The notes below the pieces were generated by a model. That model was not told the origin of the DNA. It made no database searches and worked only from the letters and a program-made list of their open reading frames with translations. Positions 8,015 to 16,051 of a DNA stretch of 64,000 bases are shown piece after piece. How positions within the stretch are numbered: the stretch's first letter is position 1; the number at the start of each line of letters is the position of its first letter. Position numbers and translations under genes: made by a program. Origin of the DNA: Ramlibacter albus (GTDB lineage Bacteria; Pseudomonadota; Gammaproteobacteria; Burkholderiales; Burkholderiaceae_C); contig NZ_JACORU010000009.1 of the NCBI RefSeq assembly GCF_014297445.1, positions 1 to 64,000 of the forward strand, read 5' to 3'.

Positions 8015-8070
8015 CGGGGGGAGGGATGGGGAGAGCAACGCACATATGAATGGCGAAACCGAGACTACGC

Positions 8071-9108
8071 TTACGGACGCCCCAAACCAAACCACGCGAC
8101 CCCATCGCGCACCTCGCGCACAGCTTCACCCCGAGCAATCAGGTAATTGAGACACGCCACCGTCTCCCCGGTGGCCATCCCCAACAAACTCGCGTTGTCC
8201 GGCGCAATCGGACGCCGAAACAGCGCCCCAAACACATCCACCACCCGCTTCGGCTCAACGAGCACCACGCGCAGCTTGTCCAGCGCTTCGTGCTGGCTCT
8301 CTTCCAACTGCGCCAGCCGCGCATGCAACCCGCGAAAGCACTCGTTGTGCGACGGCAGCACCAGCACGTCGTCACCGATGCGCGAACGCAGCTTCGCGAT
8401 CGACGCGAGCCAGTCAGCCATCGGGTTCGCATCCGGCTCCATCGGCTGCACGGACACGTTCGACGAAATCCGCGGCAGCACCTGGTCACCCGAGATCAGC
8501 AGCCCGCGGTCGGCGCAATACAGGCACGCATGCTCCGGTGAATGCCCGGTGCCGGTAACCACTTCCCAATCGCTCGCGCCGATGCGGATGCGCTCGCCAT
8601 CGACGATGCGGTGATAACTGTCGGGCATCGGCTGGATGTTGCGGCCGAACTTGCCGAAGCGCTCCTTGTAAGCCGCCATCGCCGCGTCGTCCCAGCCCGC
8701 GGCGCGGTAGAAGCGCAACGCATCGCGCGGCGGCTCGCGGCCAGTGTCCGACGCGGCGACGCGGCACTGCAGGTACTCCAGCCGCGTCATCCACAGCGGC
8801 ACATCGAAGCGCCGCGTGAACCAGCCGGCCATGCCGACGTGGTCCGGGTGCATGTGCGTGACGATCACGCGCTTGAGCGGTCGGTTGAAGGGCGGCTCGC
8901 GCAGCAATTGCTCCCACGCGTCGATGCTCGCCTGCGAGCCGACACCGGTGTCGACGAGCGTCCAGCCGTCCCCGTCTTCGAGCGCCCACACGTTGATGAG
9001 CGCGAGCGGGCCCGGCAACGCGAGCCGCACCCACCACACGCCCGGTGCGACGGGCGTGAACCCACCGTTGGCCGGCGCGGGGATCGGGAACGAGAGTGCT
9101 TCAGCCAC
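8071..9108 (-). CDS. MBL-fold metallo-hydrolase
   Basis: The 345-residue protein has the metallo-beta-lactamase signature H85-M-H87-P-D89-H90 after VIVTHM, followed by later metal-ligand regions (GTGHSPEHACLYC, LISGDQVLPRIS). The family includes thioesterases, glyoxalase II and lactonases; the ~120-residue C-terminal extension with a winged-helix look (ARGEAVREVRDGVAWFGLG) fits the LACTB2/thioesterase-like branch. Its start overlaps the upstream dehydrogenase gene by 8 bases. It is the last gene of the eight-gene operon beginning at 15967, where it may hydrolyse a CoA ester or lactone. Confidence 0.85.
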   Translation of the reverse strand: MAEALSFPIPAPANGGFTPVAPGVWWVRLALPGPLALINVWALEDGDGWTLVDTGVGSQASIDAWEQLLREPPFNRPLKRVIVTHMHPDHVGMAGWFTRRFDVPLWMTRLEYLQCRVAASDTGREPPRDALRFYRAAGWDDAAMAAYKERFGKFGRNIQPMPDSYHRIVDGERIRIGASDWEVVTGTGHSPEHACLYCADRGLLISGDQVLPRISSNVSVQPMEPDANPMADWLASIAKLRSRIGDDVLVLPSHNECFRGLHARLAQLEESQHEALDKLRVVLVEPKRVVDVFGALFRRPIAPDNASLLGMATGETVACLNYLIARGEAVREVRDGVAWFGLGRP

Positions 9109-10288
9109 GCGCCGAGAGCGCGTCGCGCTTGATCTTGCGGGCCAGCGACCACTTGTGCACTTCGCTCGGGCCGTCGTAGATGCGGAAGGCCCGCGTCTCG
9201 CGGAACACCTGTTCGACGATGGAGTCGCGCGCGACGCCGGAGCCGCCCATTACCTGCACGCAGCGGTCGGCGATGCGGAACAGCGCTTCGGACACAGCCA
9301 CCTTCGCCATCGAGCTTTCGGTGCCGCCGGCCGAGCCGCTGTCGAGCACGCTCGCGCACCAATCGATCATCAGCGTGCACTGCTGCAGCTCGATGGCGTT
9401 CTCGGCGAGCATGAAGCCGACGCCCTCGTGGTCGATGAGCAGCTTGCCGAAGGACTTGCGCGTGGTGGCGTAGGCCGTGGCGATCTCCTGCGCGCGCGTG
9501 GCGGAGCCGAGCCAGCGCATGCAGTGCGACAGGCGCGCGGGCGCAAGGCGCACTTGCGCGTAGCGGAAACCCTCGTCCGCCTCGCCGAGCACGTGCTCGT
9601 CCGAGAGCACCAGGTCCTCGATCAGCACCTGCGCGTGCCCACCGGGCATGGAGCTGTCGATGGTGTCGACGATGCGCTCGATGCGCACGGCCGGGTTCGG
9701 CAGGTCCACGAGGAACATCGTGGCCTTGCCCTCGCCGGCACCACCGGTGCGTGCCATCACGATGCCCGCCTTCGCGCCCTGGGCGCCGGTGATGAACATC
9801 TTGCGGCCGTTGACGCGCCACTGCGAGCCTTCGCGCACGGCGGTGGTCTGCAGCATGGAGGGATCGGAGCCCGCGCCCTGCTCGCTCGCAGGCTCGGTCA
9901 TGAAGAACGCGGAGCGCGCCTCGCCGCGGACCAGCGGCGCGAGAAAGCGGTCCTTCTGCCAGGGCGTGCCGATCTTGCCGAGCAGGAACATGTTGCCTTC
10001 GTCGGGCGCCATGGTGTTCACTGCAACCGGACCCAAGGGAGACAGGCCGCTCGCGCGCAACACCACCGCGGTCTCGCGCTGCGTCAGGTGGCTGCCGTCG
10101 GGCAGGATGTGCGGCGTGAGCACGCCGGCCGCACGCGCTTTCGCGCGCATCTCGTGCATCAGCTCGTCGGATGGGCCGTGCGCGCCGCAGCGCGGGTCGC
10201 GCTCGTAAGCGATGACGACGTCGCGCACGAAGGCTTCGACGCGCTGCGTCAGCTCGCGGCTGCGCTCGGAGGGGTAGAAGGGTGTCAT
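9101..10288 (-). CDS. Acyl-CoA dehydrogenase, ACAD10/11-like
   Basis: The 395 residues include MTEPASEQGAGSDPSMLQTTA (flavin region), GRKMFITGAQGAKAG and the C-terminal RIYDGPSEVHKWSLARKIKRD. The DGPxEVH tail is typical of the ACAD10/11 branch. In human ACAD10 and ACAD11 an APH-type kinase domain is fused in front of this dehydrogenase domain and the proteins process 4-hydroxyacyl-CoAs. Here the kinase is a separate gene immediately upstream, overlapping by 4 bases at ATG 10288. That pairing suggests dehydroxylation or rearrangement of hydroxyacyl-CoA rather than ordinary beta-oxidation (inference). Confidence 0.85.
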   Translation of the reverse strand: MTPFYPSERSRELTQRVEAFVRDVVIAYERDPRCGAHGPSDELMHEMRAKARAAGVLTPHILPDGSHLTQRETAVVLRASGLSPLGPVAVNTMAPDEGNMFLLGKIGTPWQKDRFLAPLVRGEARSAFFMTEPASEQGAGSDPSMLQTTAVREGSQWRVNGRKMFITGAQGAKAGIVMARTGGAGEGKATMFLVDLPNPAVRIERIVDTIDSSMPGGHAQVLIEDLVLSDEHVLGEADEGFRYAQVRLAPARLSHCMRWLGSATRAQEIATAYATTRKSFGKLLIDHEGVGFMLAENAIELQQCTLMIDWCASVLDSGSAGGTESSMAKVAVSEALFRIADRCVQVMGGSGVARDSIVEQVFRETRAFRIYDGPSEVHKWSLARKIKRDALSARG

Positions 10289-11355
10289 GGCGTTTCCGTT
10301 TCGGTGACGGGCAACCCGGCCAGCCGGCACGCCATGCGCGCGCGCCGCGCCACATGCGGCTTGCGCGAGAGCGCGGCCGACGAGCCGATACCGTCCAGCG
10401 CCCTTTTGTACGCGCCCTGCGCGTTGGCGGCAAGCTTGAACAGGTTGACGGCCATGTAGAAGTCCCAGTGGGGAACGTTGTCGATGCCGCGCGCCGCGCA
10501 GTAGCGGCGCACCTGCTCCTGTTCGCTGGGGATGCCCAGGGCGCGCCAATCGGCGCCTTCGAGCCCGATCGGCCCTTCGCGCAGGTGGTACACGAGGCAC
10601 GCGTACGCCACATCGCAGAAAGGATCGCCCAGCGTGCTCAACTCCCAGTCGAGCACGGCGACGACGCGCGGCTCGGTGGGGTGCACGATGAGGTTGCCGA
10701 GGCGGAAGTCACCGTGCATCACGCACGCGGGCTGCGCGGGCGGCAGGTTGGCGAGCAGCCACTCGGCGAGCTGCTCCATCTCCGGCACGTCGTCGGTCTG
10801 CGAGGCCCGGTACTGGCGCAGCCAGCGGTCGACGAAGCGCGGCAGGAAGTCGTTGGGCTTGCCGTAGTCGGCCAGGCCCACCGCCGCCGGGTCCACGCCG
10901 TGCAGGCGCGCGAGCGTGTCCATCAACTGGCCATAGACGGTGCGGCGTTCGGACGGTGAGCAGCCGGGCATCGACGGGTCGCCGAAGATGCGGCCGGGCA
11001 CGTGGTCCATCACGAAGAAGGACTGGCCCAGCACCTCGGGGTCCTCGCAGAGGAAGTGCGTGCGCGGCACCGGCACGCCCGTGCCCTGCAGCGCGGTGAT
11101 GACGCGGAACTCGCGATCCACCTGGTGCGCGGACGGCAGCAGCTTGCCCGCGGGGCGTTTGCGCATCACGAAGTCGCGTCGCGTTCCGTCGGCCATGCGC
11201 GCGTCGAGTGCGTAGGTCGGGTTGGAGAAGCCGCCCGGGAACTGGCGCACCTTCAGCTCGCCGGCATAACCGGGCAAGTGAGCGGCGAGGTAGCGGTCCA
11301 GCGAAGCTTCGTCGATGCGGTTGTGGGCCAGGACTTCGATGGTTTCGTTGAGCAT
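10285..11355 (-). CDS. APH-family phosphotransferase, hydroxyacyl-CoA kinase candidate
   Basis: The 356-residue kinase-like protein has H214-G-D216-FRLGN (catalytic loop) and LD236-WELSTLGDP (metal-binding Asp), plus an N-terminal nucleotide-binding lobe (RQFPGGFSNPTY). This is the aminoglycoside-phosphotransferase fold found in ACAD10/11 and in LvaA of the Pseudomonas levulinate pathway, which phosphorylates 4-hydroxyacyl-CoA. The downstream overlapping ACAD10/11-like gene supports the same chemistry here. It lies 4 bp after the permease gene at 11360 on the same strand. Antibiotic resistance is unlikely given the context. Confidence 0.82.
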   Translation of the reverse strand: MLNETIEVLAHNRIDEASLDRYLAAHLPGYAGELKVRQFPGGFSNPTYALDARMADGTRRDFVMRKRPAGKLLPSAHQVDREFRVITALQGTGVPVPRTHFLCEDPEVLGQSFFVMDHVPGRIFGDPSMPGCSPSERRTVYGQLMDTLARLHGVDPAAVGLADYGKPNDFLPRFVDRWLRQYRASQTDDVPEMEQLAEWLLANLPPAQPACVMHGDFRLGNLIVHPTEPRVVAVLDWELSTLGDPFCDVAYACLVYHLREGPIGLEGADWRALGIPSEQEQVRRYCAARGIDNVPHWDFYMAVNLFKLAANAQGAYKRALDGIGSSAALSRKPHVARRARMACRLAGLPVTETETP

Positions 11356-11359
11356 GGTT

Positions 11360-12115
11360 TTACTTGCGCCAGAAGACGACGCGGTGCTGCAGCAGCCGCA
11401 CGAGCAGGCCCGCGCCGGTGCCCATCGCGCACAGCACGACGATGGCGGCGAACATCATCGAGACGTCGAGCTCCTGCGAGCGCGCCTTGATGACGTAGCC
11501 CAGGCCCTCGGTGGCGGCGATGAACTCCGACACCACGACGCCGATCAGGCTGAACACGACGGCGACCTGCAGCGCACCGAAGAGGTACGGCGCCGCGGCC
11601 GGGACACGCACGTTGAACAGCGTGTGCATCCGCGACGCGGAGCAGGCACGGAACAGGTCGAGGTGCGCGCGGTCGGGCGAGCGCAGGCCCGCGACGGCCG
11701 CGAGGAAAGCGGGGAAGAAGGCGAGCATGCCGGCCGTGAACACCTTCGGCGCCATGCCGAAGCCGAGGTAGGCCACCACCAGCGGCGCGAGCGCCACCTT
11801 CGGGATGGACTGCATGGCAGTGACGACGGGCAGCAGGAACATCTCCAGCACCGGCACGAGCACCACCAGCGCACCCGCCGCCACGCCAAGCAGGACACCC
11901 ACCGTCAGTCCCACGAGTGCCGCGCGGCCCGTGGCGACGATGTGCGGGTGCAGCGTGCCCTGGACGACGCCCGCATCGAGCGCGCCGAGCACGTCGCTCG
12001 GCGACGGCAGCACGGACTTGTCGAAGCCGCCCGGCCGCGTGACCCACCACCACACGAACGTGAGCATGGCGATGGTGACGAGTGAAGCGAGCAATGTCTT
12101 GAGCGCGTCCTTCAT
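11360..12115 (-). CDS. ABC transporter permease, nitrate/sulfonate/taurine type
   Basis: The 251-residue membrane protein is of the SsuC/TauC type. The cytoplasmic EAA-like coupling loop is visible around FRACSASRMHTLFNVRVPAAAPYLFGAL, and the AMQSIPKVALAPLVVAYLGFG stretch is shared with its partner. Multiple hydrophobic segments span the sequence. The start ATG 12115 overlaps the preceding permease stop by 4 bases. It would form a heteromeric channel with the gene at 12112-12888, which is less common in this family than a homodimer. Confidence 0.9.
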   Translation of the reverse strand: MKDALKTLLASLVTIAMLTFVWWWVTRPGGFDKSVLPSPSDVLGALDAGVVQGTLHPHIVATGRAALVGLTVGVLLGVAAGALVVLVPVLEMFLLPVVTAMQSIPKVALAPLVVAYLGFGMAPKVFTAGMLAFFPAFLAAVAGLRSPDRAHLDLFRACSASRMHTLFNVRVPAAAPYLFGALQVAVVFSLIGVVVSEFIAATEGLGYVIKARSQELDVSMMFAAIVVLCAMGTGAGLLVRLLQHRVVFWRK

Positions 12116-12888
12116 GCCGTCGCCTCCACCATCGATTCGTCGCGCTGCCAGAACACCAACCGCCGGCGCAGGGCGCGAAGCCCCGCGCTCGCTGCGAGGC
12201 CGATGACAGCCAGCGTGATGACCGCACCGAACACGGTTGCCATGTCCAGCGTCGTCGACGCCGTCTGGATGCGCACGCCGAGGCCGCGTTCGCCTGCGAC
12301 CAGCTCCATGACGACGGATGCGAGCAGCGCGAACACCACCGAGACTTCGAGCCCCACGAAGACCTGTGGAGCAGCCGAGGGCAGCCGCACCGAGGCCAGG
12401 ATGCGCAACGGCCCGGCGCCGCTCGCGCGGTAGAGGTCCACCAGGCCTGGGTCGACCGAGCGGAAGCCGATGAAGCTGTTCACGAAGACCGGGTAGATGC
12501 ACGCGAGCGCGACGAGCGCCACGCTGCTGCGCATGCCGAAGCCGATCCAGATGTAGATGAGAGGCGCGAGCGCCACTTTCGGGATGGACTGGAAGGCCAT
12601 CACCGGCACGACCAGCAGCCGCTCGACGGGGCGCCACAGCGCCATCGCCGCGGCGAGGATGAATGCGATGCTCGCGCCGATGGCGTAGCCGATGGCCGCG
12701 GCGGATACCGTCGCCCAGGCGTCGAGCAGGATGTCGCCGGATCGCACGCCAGCCCAGAGCCCCTGCAGCGTCACGACGGGGTCGGGCAGCAGCATGGCGG
12801 GCGCGCCGAAGACACGCGTCGCCAGCAGCCACACGGCCAGCACGATTCCCACGGTGATGAAGGGCGCGACGCTGCGCAGCGACTTCAT
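12112..12888 (-). CDS. ABC transporter permease, nitrate/sulfonate/taurine type
   Basis: The 258-residue permease shows about six hydrophobic segments, AFQSIPKVALAPLIYIWIGFG and the coupling loop YRASGAGPLRILASVRLPSAAPQ. It is the paralogue of the next gene. It overlaps the ATPase gene upstream by 4 bases (ATGA at 12885-12888). Together with the ATPase and the NMT1-type binding protein it makes a complete importer, whose cargo is unknown and may be a precursor of the acyl-CoA handled by the flanking dehydrogenases. Confidence 0.9.
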   Translation of the reverse strand: MKSLRSVAPFITVGIVLAVWLLATRVFGAPAMLLPDPVVTLQGLWAGVRSGDILLDAWATVSAAAIGYAIGASIAFILAAAMALWRPVERLLVVPVMAFQSIPKVALAPLIYIWIGFGMRSSVALVALACIYPVFVNSFIGFRSVDPGLVDLYRASGAGPLRILASVRLPSAAPQVFVGLEVSVVFALLASVVMELVAGERGLGVRIQTASTTLDMATVFGAVITLAVIGLAASAGLRALRRRLVFWQRDESMVEATA

Positions 12889-13661
12889 CCCAGGTCCATC
12901 CGCGCGAACACTTCGCGCAACTCGTTCGACAACTCGGCGAAACGCGGGCTCGCCATCGTCTGGATCGAGCGCGGCCGCGGCAGGTCGATCTCCAGCGTCT
13001 GCACCACACGGCCGGGCCGCGGCGACAGCACCACGACGCGATCCGACAGGAAAACCGCCTCGGGAATCGAGTGCGTGATGAACAGCACCGACTTGCCCGT
13101 GGTGGACCAGATGCGCTGCAGCTCCACCATCATCGACTCGCGCGTCATGGCGTCCAGCGCAGCGAAGGGCTCGTCCATCAGCAGCAGCGAGGGGTCGTGC
13201 ACGAGGGCGCGCACGATGCCCACGCGCTGCTGCATGCCGCCGGAGAGTTCGTGGGGGTAGTGGCCGGCAAACTGGTCCAGCTTCACCATCTTCAGCAGGT
13301 CCAGGGCGCGTTCACGCGCGGCGCGCACGTCGCCGCCCATCGCGCGCACCGGCACGAGCACGTTGTCCAGCACCGTCTTCCAGGGCAGCAGCGTCGGCTG
13401 CTGGAACACGATGCCCACTTCGCGCCGCGGCCCATCGATCGGCTGGCCCGCCAGCGCGATGTTGCCGCTCGTGGGCTTCAGCAGCCCCGACGCCAGCTTG
13501 AGCAGCGTGGACTTGCCGCAGCCCGATGGGCCGAGCACCGACACGAACGCGCCCGGCGCGACATCGAACGAAAGCTGCTGCAGCGCCTGCACCGGGCCGC
13601 GGCTGGACGCGTAGACGACGTCCAGGCCCCCGATCGAGAGCGCCGCTTCCGCGCGCTTCAT
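12885..13661 (-). CDS. ABC transporter ATP-binding protein, SsuB/TauB type
   Basis: The 258 residues contain Walker A GPSGCGKST (44-52), Q-loop FQQPTLLPW, signature LSGGMQQR (139-146), Walker B LLLMDEP (159-165) and the switch His in FITHSIPEA. This set is complete, so the protein should be an active ATPase energising the two permeases. It ends in the 4-base overlap with the first permease and begins 1 bp after the stop of the binding-protein gene. Confidence 0.93.
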   Translation of the reverse strand: MKRAEAALSIGGLDVVYASSRGPVQALQQLSFDVAPGAFVSVLGPSGCGKSTLLKLASGLLKPTSGNIALAGQPIDGPRREVGIVFQQPTLLPWKTVLDNVLVPVRAMGGDVRAARERALDLLKMVKLDQFAGHYPHELSGGMQQRVGIVRALVHDPSLLLMDEPFAALDAMTRESMMVELQRIWSTTGKSVLFITHSIPEAVFLSDRVVVLSPRPGRVVQTLEIDLPRPRSIQTMASPRFAELSNELREVFARMDLG

Positions 13662-13662
13662 C

Positions 13663-14724
13663 TCACTTCGCCTGCCGCTGCACGACCAGCCGGTCGAACT
13701 TGTTGAACTCCGGCACGAACTGGTTGGTGACGATGTCGGTTGCCGGCACGGCGGCGCCCGCGGGCACCGTGCCGCCTTCCTCCAGCACCTTCACATACGT
13801 GTCCACCACCTTCGGGTCGAACGCGCCCCAGTTCGGGTCGCGCTTGAGCGCGTAGTCGATGGCGCTGTAGTTGGCCTCCAGCACGGCGACCGCGCCCTTC
13901 ACCCACTCGGCTTCCTTCTCGGCCGTCGGCTTGCTCGTGGGGTCGAACGCCCAATAGGCTCGCACGCACTTCTCGCGCGCCGCGGCGCAAGCCACCGACG
14001 ACTTCGCCATCGCGCGGCCCATGCCGGCCACGAGCTGCGGCTTGTCCTTGATGGTGTCGACGTGCGCCATCATCCCGGACGAGAAGATCGGACGCAGGTT
14101 GTCGGTGTGGGAGATGCGGCGGATCGGCACGCCGCCCAGCACCATGCGCGCGTCCTCGCTGAACCAGAGGTTGAGCGCGTCGACCTTGCCTTCGGTGAGC
14201 TGCTTCCACGCGGCGGGGCCGCTGCCCACCGGCACCAGCGTCACGTCGCCGGGGATGCTCAGGCCCAGCTGCTTGAACTGCGCGCGCGTCATCGAGATGT
14301 TGCCCGCCGCCATGCTCACGACACCGACCTTCTTGCCCTTGAGGTCGGCCAGCGTCTTGACGGGGCTGTCCGGCTTGACCACGTAGTCGTACGTGGTGGA
14401 CGCGAGGTAGTTGTAGACGTAGCGCACCGGCAGCGGCGACTTCTTGGCGACGTTGGCGATCAGCAGCGACGACTCGCCGAGGCCGAAGGGCACGGACTTG
14501 TTCGCCACCTGCGGCACGACCACCGCGGTGCCGCCGGTGAAGCCGGTGAGCTGCAGGTCGATGCCTTCGGCGGCGAAGTAGCCCAGCTCCTTGCCGTAGA
14601 GCAGGTCCGCGTATTGCGAGCCGACGGTGGTGGGGATCGCCAGCACGACCTTCTCGAGGGCGTGGGCGGGTACTTGAACTTGCAGGCCGAGCAGCAGCAG
14701 CGCTGCCGCGAGGAATCGATTCAT
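13663..14724 (-). CDS. ABC transporter substrate-binding protein, NMT1/THI5-like
   Basis: The 353-residue protein starts with a Sec signal (MNRFLAAALLLLGLQVQVPAHA) and continues with LEKVVLAIPTTVGSQYADLLYGKELGYFAAEGIDLQL, the usual opening of NMT1-type receptors. DLKGKKVGVVSMAAG and ALKRDPNWGAFDPK also fit. Such receptors bind aromatic acids, sulfonates or pyrimidines; the ligand is not evident from the sequence. It is the second gene of the operon, 10 bp after the dehydrogenase gene. Confidence 0.88.
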   Translation of the reverse strand: MNRFLAAALLLLGLQVQVPAHALEKVVLAIPTTVGSQYADLLYGKELGYFAAEGIDLQLTGFTGGTAVVVPQVANKSVPFGLGESSLLIANVAKKSPLPVRYVYNYLASTTYDYVVKPDSPVKTLADLKGKKVGVVSMAAGNISMTRAQFKQLGLSIPGDVTLVPVGSGPAAWKQLTEGKVDALNLWFSEDARMVLGGVPIRRISHTDNLRPIFSSGMMAHVDTIKDKPQLVAGMGRAMAKSSVACAAAREKCVRAYWAFDPTSKPTAEKEAEWVKGAVAVLEANYSAIDYALKRDPNWGAFDPKVVDTYVKVLEEGGTVPAGAAVPATDIVTNQFVPEFNKFDRLVVQRQAK

Positions 14725-14734
14725 GTCTGTCTCC

Positions 14735-15967
14735 TTAGCGAGTGGAAAGCTGCGCGGCTGCGAGGTGCGCCGACAGCTCGTTCTTGGCGATGGCGTTGCG
14801 GTGCACTTCGTCCGGGCCGTCCGCGATGCGCAGCGTGCGCGCGCTCGCGAGGAAGCGGGCGAACGGGAAGTCCTGCGACAGCCCGCCACCGCCATGCGCC
14901 TGGATGGCCCAGTCGATGACCTGCTGGGCCATGCCGGGCGCCACCACCTTGATCATGGCGATGTCGTTCTTCGCGACTTTGTTGCCATGGTTGTCCATCA
15001 TCCACGCGGCGCGCAGCGTGAGCAGGCGCGCCATGTCGATGCGGCAGCGCGCTTCGGCGATGCGCTCCTGCGTCACCGTCTGCGCCGACAGCGGCTTGCC
15101 GAAGGCGACGCGGTTGACCACGCGCTTGCACATCAGGTCGAGGCAGCGCTCCGCAAGGCCGATCAGGCGCATGCAGTGGTGGATGCGGCCCGGGCCGAGG
15201 CGCCCTTGCGCGATCTCGAAGCCGCGGCCCTCGCCGAGCAGGATGTTCGACACGGGCACGCGCACGTTCTCGAAGATGATCTCCATGTGGCCGTGCGGCG
15301 CGTCGGAAAAGCCAAGCACCTTCAGGTGGCGCTTGACCGTGACGCCGGGGGTGTCGGCGGGCACCATCACCATACTCTGCTGCGAGTGCTTCGGGCCATT
15401 GAAGTCTGTCTTGCCCATCACGATGTAGACGGCGCAGCGCGGGTCGCCCGCGCCGGAGATCCACCACTTGCGGCCGTTGATGACGTATTCGTCGCCCACG
15501 CGCTCGATGCGCGTGGTGATGTTGGTCGCGTCGCTGGAGGCCACTTCCGGCTCTGTCATCGCGAAGGCGGAGCGGATCGTGCCGTCCAGCAGCGGCTCCA
15601 GCCAGCGCTTCTTCTGTTCGGCGGTGCCGTAAAGGGCCAGCGTCTCCATGTTGCCCGTGTCGGGCGCGGAGCAGTTGAACACCTCGCTGCAGCCGGAGAC
15701 CTTGCCCATCTCCTCGGCCAGCGGCGCGTATTCCAGGTTGGTGAGGCCCGCGCCCTTCACGCCGGACTTCTCGCTCGTGTGCAGCGGCAGGAACAGGTTC
15801 CACAGCCCCGCTTCGCGCGCCTTGGGCTTGAGCTCCAGCACGATCTTCGGCGGCGTCCAGTCGTCGTCGTGGAAGAAGTGCGGCTCGTTCGGGTAGATGT
15901 GGCGGTCCATGAACGTGCGCACTCGCTCGCGCAGTTCCAGCGTCTTGGGGGAATGGTTGAAATCCAT
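14735..15967 (-). CDS. Acyl-CoA dehydrogenase, ACAD10/11-like; first gene of an eight-gene operon
   Basis: The 410 residues contain [35 protein letters not shown] and the tail [19 protein letters not shown], again the DGPxEVH type. It heads an uninterrupted minus-strand run to 8071 with gaps no larger than 10 bp and several 4- or 8-base overlaps. The promoter is operator 2: a TAGACT hexamer (15979 to 15974) puts the predicted +1 exactly on the A of the start codon, so the mRNA may be leaderless. No ribosome binding site precedes the ATG, which agrees. Confidence 0.87.
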   Translation of the reverse strand: MDFNHSPKTLELRERVRTFMDRHIYPNEPHFFHDDDWTPPKIVLELKPKAREAGLWNLFLPLHTSEKSGVKGAGLTNLEYAPLAEEMGKVSGCSEVFNCSAPDTGNMETLALYGTAEQKKRWLEPLLDGTIRSAFAMTEPEVASSDATNITTRIERVGDEYVINGRKWWISGAGDPRCAVYIVMGKTDFNGPKHSQQSMVMVPADTPGVTVKRHLKVLGFSDAPHGHMEIIFENVRVPVSNILLGEGRGFEIAQGRLGPGRIHHCMRLIGLAERCLDLMCKRVVNRVAFGKPLSAQTVTQERIAEARCRIDMARLLTLRAAWMMDNHGNKVAKNDIAMIKVVAPGMAQQVIDWAIQAHGGGGLSQDFPFARFLASARTLRIADGPDEVHRNAIAKNELSAHLAAAQLSTR

Positions 15968-16001
15968 CGGGCCAGTCTAGGAAGCTCGGGCCCGCCGCGA
16001 A

Positions 16002-16017
16002 TCGTCGCAACCGACGA
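16002..16017. promoter_or_regulatory. Regulon operator 2, TCGTC-GCAACC-GACGA, in a divergent promoter
   Basis: The centre (16009.5) is exactly 42.5 bp from both start codons, 15967 on the minus strand and 16052 on the plus strand. A -10-like hexamer starts 30.5 bp away in each direction: TAGACT leftward (15979) and GAGCAT rightward (16040). Both predicted transcripts start at their ATG. One operator thus appears to serve two activator-type promoters. Confidence 0.75.
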
Positions 16018-16051
16018 TGATGCGCACCGCCCGGCGGGCGAGCATGCGGGC

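Noticed and set aside
7822-8070. A hidden small gene in the 249-bp gap
   Set aside because: Short frames there lack a ribosome binding site and overlap hairpins between converging genes, so it is better explained as a terminator/repeat region.
10285-11355. Aminoglycoside resistance gene
   Set aside because: The APH fold is present, but overlap with an ACAD10/11-type dehydrogenase and the operon context point to acyl-CoA metabolism.
14723-16051. Upstream extension of the first AtuA-family gene
   Set aside because: It is antisense to the acyl-CoA dehydrogenase and crosses the operator; similarity begins at 16052.
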